Assembly (NCBI GenBank): GCA_031261885.1
Contig: JAISIU010000088.1
Coordinates: forward strand, 1-7,665
Length of the DNA: 7,665 bases
Origin: Bifidobacteriaceae bacterium
GTDB taxonomy: Bacteria; Actinomycetota; Actinomycetes; Actinomycetales; WQXJ01
Direction of reading: 5' to 3'
Shown: piece by piece, positions 1-5,148 of the stretch
Layout of the letters: the number at the start of each line of letters is the position of its first letter
How positions within the stretch are numbered: the stretch's first letter is position 1
Translations under genes and position numbers: made by a program
The notes under the pieces: model-generated
Seen by the model: only the letters and a program-made list of their open reading frames with translations
What the model was told of the DNA's origin: nothing
Databases searched by the model: none

Positions 1-32
1 CCCGGAAATTGGAGAGGGGCGGAAGGAAATGA

Positions 33-73
33 GGGGACGATGCCGCACCAACCCGTGGCACGGCATCGTCCCC
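33..73 (-). terminator. Probable intrinsic terminator of the leftward LRR surface-protein gene
   Basis: Positions 33-45 (GGGGACGATGCCG) and 61-73 (CGGCATCGTCCCC) are perfect 13-bp inverted repeats around a 15-nt loop. The structure starts 23 nt past the stop codon of the minus-strand gene. Read on the minus strand, the stem is followed by a T-rich but interrupted stretch (TCATTTCCTTCC). On the plus strand the downstream side is not T-rich, so leftward termination is the better reading. The U-tract is imperfect, as often seen in GC-rich actinobacteria. It could also serve as an mRNA 3'-end stabilizer. Confidence 0.65.
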
Positions 74-96
74 GTCATGATGCTGGCGGCCGGGCG

Positions 97-2169
97 TCAG
101 CCGAGGTTGACGGCATCGGTCAGTTTGGCCCAACCGGTCGTCCCGGTGACCGTCCTGACCTTCACCCAGTCGCCCTTACGGGCCACGACGCGCAACTTCT
201 TGCCCTTCTTCACCGTCGCGACCGTCTTGCTCTTCGCCTTGGCCTTCGCGCGGAGTTTGATGGCCTTGGCGCCCTTCCACTTGGCCAGCTTGCCCTTCTT
301 GGCCCACATCGCATACGCCTGGGTGGCCGCGACGATCGGCGTGGCCGGGGTCAGGAGCGCGCCGCCCGTGGGCGCCGTGGCCCAGCCAAGGAACACGTGC
401 TTGGCCCTGGTGGGGACCGGCAGCGTGCCGATCGCTGCGCCCGGGGCCACCGTGCGGGTCGCCTGCGCCGGGTCGAGCTTGCCCTTGCCCGCCACGAACT
501 GGACCGTGACCGGGACCTCCTCGGCCGGCTGAACCGGTGGGGCCGGAGCCACAGTGTCGGGTGCGGCCGGCGTGGTCGGCGTGGTCGGCGTCTCGGGCGC
601 CGGCGCCGGGACCGGCGCCGCGGGATCGCTCGTGAGGATCAGTGCGGCCGGATCGCTGCCTACCGTGTCGAGGTAGTTGCTCGCGACGGCCCGGTACTCG
701 CGCCCATTGAGCGCGGTGTCATCGGCTTTGACCGTGAGTATTGGCGTGGCGGTGCCGGAGTACGCGCCCTGGTCCTTCAGGTCGGCCCAGGCCGCGGTGC
801 CGGCCGGGCGGGTCTGCCAGGCGACGGAGACCTTTGGCAGCGTGTCCGCGAGCGCCACCGTGAAGGTCGCGTCACCCCCCGGATCGGTGACCGTGTCGAG
901 CGGTTGGCGGGTGAAGCTCGGCGGTTCGGGGTAGGTGACGCGGTAGGTGACGGCGGGTGTTTGCTTGTCGTACGGCGTCAGGGTGTAGATCACTGGGTTG
1001 GCCTTCAGGTCCCCGAGGTTCAGCGGCGCATCCGGGCCGGGGCTGATGTTACGACAGGGCAGGGTCGCCACGTACGGGATGATCGACGTGAGTTCGGTCG
1101 GGTCCGTCTTCGGGCCGAGGAAGATCGCGTGATCCGCCTCGTCGACGGCCTGGTGTTCCGCGTCGGGCAGCGAGAAGGCGAGGATCTGTGCCGTGGCGTT
1201 CGTGTAGGCGGTGGCGTTGGCGCCGTCCGGCAGCACGGGCTTGACGATCGCCGACGCGTCCGAGTGGTAATAGATCCGGCACTTGACCTTGGCGAACGCC
1301 TCGGCCGCGCCAACCGGTACCGCGCTCTGGCTCTTCAGCACAAGCGCCGTCATCCCGGCGGCCCCGGCGAACGTCCCGGGCGAAAGGTGGATCTCGGCGC
1401 CGCGCAAATAGACGACCTTCGGGCCGGCCTCCCCCGGGTTGATCGCCGCGGTGGTCGCGAACACGGAGTCGCCGACCGTGATCGTGTTGCCCCAGCCGGG
1501 GCCCTCGAGGGCGATCGAGGTAAGCCACGTGTCCTCGAAGGCGCGGTCGCCGATCCCGACGATGCCCGAGCCGATCGTGAGGTTGCCCTCGAGCTCGGTG
1601 CCGGCGAAAGCGGCGACGCCAATCGACAGTGGCGCCGCCACCGTCGCCGTGTCAATCGTCAGGTGCTTCAGGGTCCGCTGACCCTCGAAGGCGCGGTCCG
1701 CGATGGAAGTGACGTAGAACCGCGCGTTGTTTTGTAGCCCGGTGAGATAGGTGGTGATACGCGTCGTCGCCTGGGCCGGGCCGTCGGGACCGAGGAGCGT
1801 GAGGTGGCCTTCGTCTTCCGCCATGTTGCCGGCCCCGATGGTGTACGGCTTCGTCACCTCATACTCGTAGCCGTCCTTCGAGAACTTGTCGCCAACGTGG
1901 TTGCCGGCGACGTCGGGGACCGTGCCGCCCTGGGCCTGGACGGACGCGGCGACGGCCGGTTGGGACGCGGCCGGCGCCGGGCTCGCGCCCGCGCCGCCGG
2001 GTTCTGACGGGTCGCCGAATGTTGGGACGGCCAGGCCCGCGATCGCGAGGGCCCCGAGGCCGAGCGTGGCGGCGAAGGTTGCGATACGGCGATGCCCGCG
2101 CGCGGGCGGACTCATGATGATGCCCGGCGGTGTGGCCGGGCCGGGCGCGTTCGAACTCCTGCGCAACAT
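97..2169 (-). CDS. Exported multidomain surface protein: BspA-like LRR, Ig-like, InlB B-repeat, SH3b
   Basis: This 690-residue protein is predicted to be exported and to sit on or near the cell wall, where such proteins usually mediate binding. Residues 1-52 form a long signal peptide: a basic N-region with RR at 3-4 and 27-28, then a hydrophobic core at about 29-48. It has no lipobox Cys. Residues about 148-296 carry BspA-type leucine-rich repeats (LRR_5), with units such as VTSIADRAFEG at 153-163 and VGIGDRAFED further on. Residues about 416-512 resemble a bacterial Ig-like domain (PPSFTRQP at its start, then AWQTRP, and Y/V-rich strands near its end). Residues 514-552 are a Pro/Thr/Ala linker. 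Residues about 554-624 fit an InlB B-repeat (Listeria-Bacteroides repeat), with VTVQFVAGKG, the FLGWATAPTGG core and a terminal YAMW. Residues 626-690 fit a very Lys-rich SH3b domain ending in GDWVKVRTVTGTTGWAKL. The only cysteines, C297 and C372, could form a disulfide. No LPXTG motif is present. The start at 2169 is supported by AAGGAG 10 nt upstream; an internal Met at residue 19 lacks a ribosome binding site. The domain calls rest on motifs read by eye. The ligand is unknown; adhesin is an inference. Confidence 0.9.
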   Translation of the reverse strand: MLRRSSNAPGPATPPGIIMSPPARGHRRIATFAATLGLGALAIAGLAVPTFGDPSEPGGAGASPAPAASQPAVAASVQAQGGTVPDVAGNHVGDKFSKDGYEYEVTKPYTIGAGNMAEDEGHLTLLGPDGPAQATTRITTYLTGLQNNARFYVTSIADRAFEGQRTLKHLTIDTATVAAPLSIGVAAFAGTELEGNLTIGSGIVGIGDRAFEDTWLTSIALEGPGWGNTITVGDSVFATTAAINPGEAGPKVVYLRGAEIHLSPGTFAGAAGMTALVLKSQSAVPVGAAEAFAKVKCRIYYHSDASAIVKPVLPDGANATAYTNATAQILAFSLPDAEHQAVDEADHAIFLGPKTDPTELTSIIPYVATLPCRNISPGPDAPLNLGDLKANPVIYTLTPYDKQTPAVTYRVTYPEPPSFTRQPLDTVTDPGGDATFTVALADTLPKVSVAWQTRPAGTAAWADLKDQGAYSGTATPILTVKADDTALNGREYRAVASNYLDTVGSDPAALILTSDPAAPVPAPAPETPTTPTTPAAPDTVAPAPPVQPAEEVPVTVQFVAGKGKLDPAQATRTVAPGAAIGTLPVPTRAKHVFLGWATAPTGGALLTPATPIVAATQAYAMWAKKGKLAKWKGAKAIKLRAKAKAKSKTVATVKKGKKLRVVARKGDWVKVRTVTGTTGWAKLTDAVNLG
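569..594 (-). repeat. 9-nt tandem repeat in the Pro/Thr linker of the LRR surface protein
   Basis: GGCGTGGTC occurs twice in tandem (569-577, 578-586), followed by a partial third copy, GGCGTCTC (587-594). On the minus strand it encodes the Thr/Pro part of the linker between the Ig-like domain and the InlB B-repeat. The unit is a multiple of three, so gain or loss of copies would change linker length without shifting the frame. Confidence 0.5.
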
Positions 2170-2179
2170 GCGGGGTCTG

Positions 2180-2185
2180 CTCCTT
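2180..2185 (-). promoter_or_regulatory. Ribosome binding site of the LRR surface-protein gene
   Basis: On the minus strand this reads AAGGAG, with 10 nt to the ATG at 2169. It is a strong Shine-Dalgarno match and decides the start in favour of residue 1 over the internal Met codon at 2115, whose upstream sequence has no comparable purine run. Confidence 0.75.
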
Positions 2186-2254
2186 GATCCAGCGAAGTCG
2201 GGCGCGACAGGGCACCGAACGGAGCGATGGATAGGGGCCGCGATGGGCCGCGGT

Positions 2255-2272
2255 GGCGTTCGGGGGAACGCC
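2255..2272. repeat. Perfect 7-bp inverted repeat with 4-nt loop in the divergent intergenic region
   Basis: GGCGTTC (2255-2261), GGGG loop, GAACGCC (2266-2272). If the leftward gene is transcribed from the TATGCT element at 2287-2292, this hairpin falls at the very 5' end of its leader, about 85-100 nt before the start codon. For the rightward gene it would lie upstream of the transcript, around the -35 region. It could be a 5' stabilizing hairpin or an operator. The structure is seen directly; its role is inferred. Confidence 0.5.
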
Positions 2273-2276
2273 TCGG

Positions 2277-2292
2277 CTAAGCTCTAAGCATA
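2277..2292. promoter_or_regulatory. Candidate overlapping divergent promoter core with tandem heptamer
   Basis: This is the most AT-rich patch of the intergenic region. CTAAGCT (2277-2283) and CTAAGCA (2284-2290) form a tandem heptamer. On the plus strand TAAGCT (2278-2283) fits the TANNNT form of an actinobacterial -10 for the propeller gene. On the minus strand TATGCT (2292-2287) fits the same form for the LRR gene. Neither has a recognisable TTGACA-like -35 at 16-18 nt. If both are real, the two polymerase footprints overlap and the genes would compete or be co-regulated. Each would have a leader of roughly 110 nt. An alternative rightward -10 is TATCCT at 2333-2338. Confidence 0.35.
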
Positions 2293-2304
2293 ACGGATCG
2301 GAGT

Positions 2305-2317
2305 GTTTCCGAGAAAC
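2305..2317. repeat. Operator-like palindrome in the divergent intergenic region
   Basis: GTTTC (2305-2309), CGA, GAAAC (2313-2317): perfect 5-bp arms around a 3-nt centre. It lies where the -35 region of the putative leftward promoter would be and just downstream of the putative rightward start. Such a position suits a small regulator-binding site, but the arms are short and the match could be chance. Confidence 0.25.
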
Positions 2318-2388
2318 CCCTCGTTCGCCCCGTATCCTTCTCCCCCGCGTCCTCGAGTCGGGCCCCATCGTGTTTGTTCGCCCGGAAC

Positions 2389-2393
2389 GGGAG
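2389..2393 (+). promoter_or_regulatory. Ribosome binding site of the propeller/BIG2 gene
   Basis: GGGAG lies 9 nt before the ATG at 2403. This supports the 2403 start over an in-frame GTG at 2253. The GTG has no ribosome binding site, falls next to the 2255-2272 hairpin, and would put 50 residues in front of the signal peptide. Confidence 0.6.
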
Positions 2394-2402
2394 CGGCACC
2401 TG

Positions 2403-5000
2403 ATGTTCGGGCTCACGCTGCACTCACAGACTTCTCGCACAGGCACACGTCCGCGTCGCCTCATGGGCGCCGTCCTCGGGGCCGCGGTCGGCCTCGGCAT
2501 GATGCCGGGCGCGATAGCGGCCGGTCCCGTCGCCGCTGCCACACCCGCGCCGCCGCGGGCCGCCGCGCCCGCAGTCGCAGAGCGTGCGGCGACCGCCGAG
2601 AGGCTCGCGGCCGAGCCCGCCGCCACGCAGGCGGCCGACAAGGACCTGATACCGAGCAAATTCACGGTGGAGCCCGTCGCGACAGGCCTGAACCTGAGCC
2701 TTGACGGCTCTGCCCTGGCCGTCGACTCGGCCGGCAACCTCTACGTCCCCGATCCGGACGGCTACCGGGTCGACATCTTCGACGCTGCCCGGTTCCGAGG
2801 CGCACAACCCGGACAGCCACTGTTCCTCAGCGAACCCGACCGAACGTTCACGGGCACGGCCACGGCGCGGTGCAGTTACGGAAGCCCGAGCAGCTCGCGC
2901 TGCTTCAGCCCCGGAAGCCTCGCGATCGGGCCCGGCGACGCGCTGTACGTGATGCAACGGCCGTCCGGAGCCCCGGACATGAGCTCGGACATGTCGATCG
3001 CGCGCTACCCGAAGGCCGTGGTGGCGGCCGGGTCGGGTGCCCCCGACGCCGAGTTCGGCGGCCCGCTCGGCAACAACATGACCTCGCCGTTCGTCGTCGC
3101 CCGCAACGGCGACGTGTGGGCCACCTTCGCGAACGTCTATGAAGGCATGTACGGCTTCGACGGCAGCAAGTCCGGCGCCGTCGGCCCGGCCTGGGAATTC
3201 CAGGACCCGAACTGGGGGTTCAGGGTGGAGGCCGCGGCCGTGGACACGACCGGGACAGTCTGGGTCTACGACAGCAACACCGGCCGAATCCTCGGTTTCG
3301 CCAAGAGTTGCTGGCAGAGTGCCGGGTGCACGGCCCCCACGCGCACCGGGACGGGCCTCACCGGCATCCAGGGAATGGCCTTCGACCAGCACGGCAACCT
3401 CTATGCCGGAGGCGCCGCCGGCGTCACGGTGATCGGATCGGCACAGCTCGCCCAGCCGAGCTTCACCGTGTCGAACCCGTACGTCGCCAAGGACGCCGAC
3501 GCCCAGAACCCCGCGGGTGGCCGCGCGATCGATCCACTGCTCGATGGCGCCGGGAATCTGTTCGCCGTCTCGGCGGCGGCGGGCGGCCCCCGGCTGCTGT
3601 ACTGGAAAGCGTCCAGCCTCGGGATCGGCGCTGGATCCCTGCCCCAGACGGGACCGAACACCTATGACGCCTCGGCACACACCCTCAGCAGAGTGCGCAA
3701 CATCGCGTTGGACCAGGCCGGCCGGCTCTACGTCGCCGACGCCGTCGGCAACAACATCACGGTCCTCGACCCAAACGACCCGAACAAGCTGCTCGGCCGC
3801 ATCCCGCTCGCCAACACCCCGACGGCCATGGCCTTCAGCCCGACGGGTGACCTGTGGGTCATTGACGACAATGGCTCCGGCCTCAAGTTCGACAAGGCAT
3901 TGCTGCCTGGCGGAGTCCCGGTCTCCGCGGGCGTCGCCACCCCGAACGCGACCATCGGGGGCTTCCAATACGGGGTTGGCGCGGGCTTCTCACCGTCCGG
4001 GGACCTTTATATCGCCGATTACGACTCGCTCGCCGTCTATGGGGCGGCTGGTTTGGCCGCCAACCCGACGGCGCCGGACCGCGTGATCCAGGGACCGTTC
4101 TCCGACGGCGCGTACGGCGTCGGCTTCACGGCCACTGGGACGATGTACGTGGCGGAGACCAGGAGCGTCTGGGCCTACTCCGCGTCCGCGCTCAAGGAGG
4201 CGACCCCCGAGGCCCACGTGCTGAGGGGATTCGACTGGGCGACGAGCGTCCAGGTCGACCAGTACGGCAACCTGTTCGTGGCCGACCAAGGCCATATCGA
4301 GGTCTACTCCCGCGTGGAGCTCGGCGAGACCAAACCGAAACCGGTCGAGACAATCCCGGGTATCGATTCCGCGGCGATTCTCGTTTTGCACGGCGACAGC
4401 GTCTGGGCGATGGCCGACGGAGGCACCGTCTACCGCATCGCCGAGCGCAAGTTCGTGCCGGCGCCTTCCGTGCCCAAGGGTGGCCATTCCAAGGTCGTCA
4501 AGGTCAGGGCCGGCCAAAAGCGGCTCGTCCTAGCCAAAGGCGGTCACGCCTGGCTTCGGGCCAGCGCCTACCGCGAGAACGGGAAGGCAACCGACCACGT
4601 GAAGTGGGCCAGCTCGAACAAGTCCGTGGCCACGGTGTCTGTGATCGGCATCGTGCGCGCCAAGAAGGCCGGCAAAACGGTCGTGACGATCTCCGCCGGC
4701 GGCAAGAAGACGCACGTCACCGTCACCGTGCTGAAGCGAGCCACGGCCGGCGACCGCGCCAAGAAGGTCACGGCGAAGGTGAAACGCAAGCTGAAGGCCG
4801 GCCAAACCACCTACGTGACGGGCGCCTGGTCACCGAGCAAGGCCGTCGGGATCGTCCTGAAATACGCGAGCTCCAACAAGAAGGTCGTGGTCATCGACAA
4901 GGGCGGCCGACTGGTCGCCAAACGGGCCGGAGTCGCCAGGATCCAGGTCAGGGCGCGCGGCGCCAGCCGCACGTACAAAATCAAGGTCGTAAGAAAGTGA
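2403..5000 (+). CDS. Exported beta-propeller (NHL-like repeat) protein with two C-terminal BIG2 domains
   Basis: This 865-residue protein is predicted to be secreted. Residues 1-46 are a signal peptide: basic N-region with RPRR at 16-19, hydrophobic core at 20-34, and likely cleavage after AIAA (40) or VAAA (46). An Ala/Pro-rich, low-complexity linker follows to about 80. Residues about 100-684 contain some twelve propeller-like units of the form (hydrophobic)-x-D-xx-G-(N/D)-LYV/LWV. Examples are VDSAGNLYV (about 107-115), FDQHGNLYA, LDQAGRLYVAD, FSPTGDLWV, FSPSGDLYIAD and VDQYGNLFVAD. This count would suit two six-bladed propellers in tandem. Residues about 690-778 and 785-865 are two BIG2 (bacterial Ig-like group 2) domains; the first has WASSNKSVATV, IVRAKKAGKTVVTI and VTVTVL, the second YASSNKKVV and LVAKRAGVARI. 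Two close Cys pairs (C157/C167, C303/C309) could form disulfides. The C-terminus is strongly basic and lacks a sortase motif or terminal transmembrane segment. It is divergent from the LRR surface-protein gene and 148 nt upstream of the RND permease. The fold is well supported; the ligand, or any enzymatic role, cannot be told. Confidence 0.9.
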   Translation: MFGLTLHSQTSRTGTRPRRLMGAVLGAAVGLGMMPGAIAAGPVAAATPAPPRAAAPAVAERAATAERLAAEPAATQAADKDLIPSKFTVEPVATGLNLSLDGSALAVDSAGNLYVPDPDGYRVDIFDAARFRGAQPGQPLFLSEPDRTFTGTATARCSYGSPSSSRCFSPGSLAIGPGDALYVMQRPSGAPDMSSDMSIARYPKAVVAAGSGAPDAEFGGPLGNNMTSPFVVARNGDVWATFANVYEGMYGFDGSKSGAVGPAWEFQDPNWGFRVEAAAVDTTGTVWVYDSNTGRILGFAKSCWQSAGCTAPTRTGTGLTGIQGMAFDQHGNLYAGGAAGVTVIGSAQLAQPSFTVSNPYVAKDADAQNPAGGRAIDPLLDGAGNLFAVSAAAGGPRLLYWKASSLGIGAGSLPQTGPNTYDASAHTLSRVRNIALDQAGRLYVADAVGNNITVLDPNDPNKLLGRIPLANTPTAMAFSPTGDLWVIDDNGSGLKFDKALLPGGVPVSAGVATPNATIGGFQYGVGAGFSPSGDLYIADYDSLAVYGAAGLAANPTAPDRVIQGPFSDGAYGVGFTATGTMYVAETRSVWAYSASALKEATPEAHVLRGFDWATSVQVDQYGNLFVADQGHIEVYSRVELGETKPKPVETIPGIDSAAILVLHGDSVWAMADGGTVYRIAERKFVPAPSVPKGGHSKVVKVRAGQKRLVLAKGGHAWLRASAYRENGKATDHVKWASSNKSVATVSVIGIVRAKKAGKTVVTISAGGKKTHVTVTVLKRATAGDRAKKVTAKVKRKLKAGQTTYVTGAWSPSKAVGIVLKYASSNKKVVVIDKGGRLVAKRAGVARIQVRARGASRTYKIKVVRK

Positions 5001-5031
5001 TCGATCCGCCGGTCCGAACCCCTTGGCGGCG

Positions 5032-5053
5032 GCCCGGTGCGGCGTCACCGGGC
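5032..5053 (+). terminator. Hairpin after the propeller/BIG2 gene, possible terminator
   Basis: GCCCGGTG (5032-5039) and CACCGGGC (5046-5053) pair perfectly over 8 bp around a 6-nt loop, 31 nt past the stop codon. No U-tract follows, so this would be a U-less hairpin terminator or an mRNA 3'-end protector. It separates the propeller gene from the promoter candidate of the RND gene. Read-through into the RND gene remains possible. Confidence 0.4.
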
Positions 5054-5070
5054 GCATAGCCACGGGCCGG

Positions 5071-5076
5071 TATGCT
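5071..5076 (+). promoter_or_regulatory. Candidate -10 element for the RND permease gene
   Basis: TATGCT fits the TANNNT form of an actinobacterial -10 in a GC-rich 148-nt gap, and is identical to the leftward -10 candidate at 2292-2287. No clear -35 is visible 16-18 nt upstream, where the sequence overlaps the end of the 5032-5053 hairpin. The predicted start near 5083 would leave a leader of about 65 nt. Confidence 0.35.
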
Positions 5077-5140
5077 CGGTAGTTGGCCTTCGGCGCGCCC
5101 CCGGTGCACCGGACCGGCTCGCCCCGCCACCTCACCGTCT

Positions 5141-5144
5141 GGAG
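5141..5144 (+). promoter_or_regulatory. Ribosome binding site of the RND permease gene
   Basis: GGAG lies only 4 nt before the ATG at 5149, slightly tight but usable. The encoded N-terminus (MFRLTRLSLRNRAVIALI) is the usual short basic lead into TM1 of RND permeases, so the start is well supported by both. Confidence 0.55.
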
Positions 5145-5148
5145 TCCG

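Noticed and set aside
29..532. Plus-strand open frame starting at ATG 29 with an AAGGA just upstream
   Set aside because: Its start lies beside the terminator hairpin and the rest is antisense to the InlB B-repeat and SH3b coding region. The product has no recognisable domain, so the ribosome-binding-like purines look accidental.
40..1737. 565-codon open frame on the plus strand opposite the LRR surface-protein gene
   Set aside because: It is an antisense shadow of a GC-rich gene. The translation is Arg/Gly/Asp-rich, lacks recognisable domains, and overlaps a well-supported coding sequence throughout.
2235..2254. Tandem GGGCCGCGAT/GGGCCGCGGT direct repeat
   Set aside because: Two imperfect 10-nt copies in GC-rich DNA could easily arise by chance, and they do not line up with a promoter candidate.
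2253..2402. GTG at 2253 as the start of the propeller gene, adding 50 residues
   Set aside because: It has no Shine-Dalgarno sequence, sits at the edge of a hairpin, and would bury the signal peptide. ATG 2403 has GGGAG 9 nt upstream and gives a standard signal peptide.
1859..2737. 292-codon minus-strand open frame spanning the intergenic region
   Set aside because: It overlaps both supported genes, has an Arg/Pro/Ala-rich translation with no domain, and would cover the divergent promoter region.
2424..3968. 514-codon minus-strand open frame opposite the propeller gene
   Set aside because: It is a shadow frame. The opposite strand encodes clear repeated propeller units, while this one gives a low-complexity charged translation.
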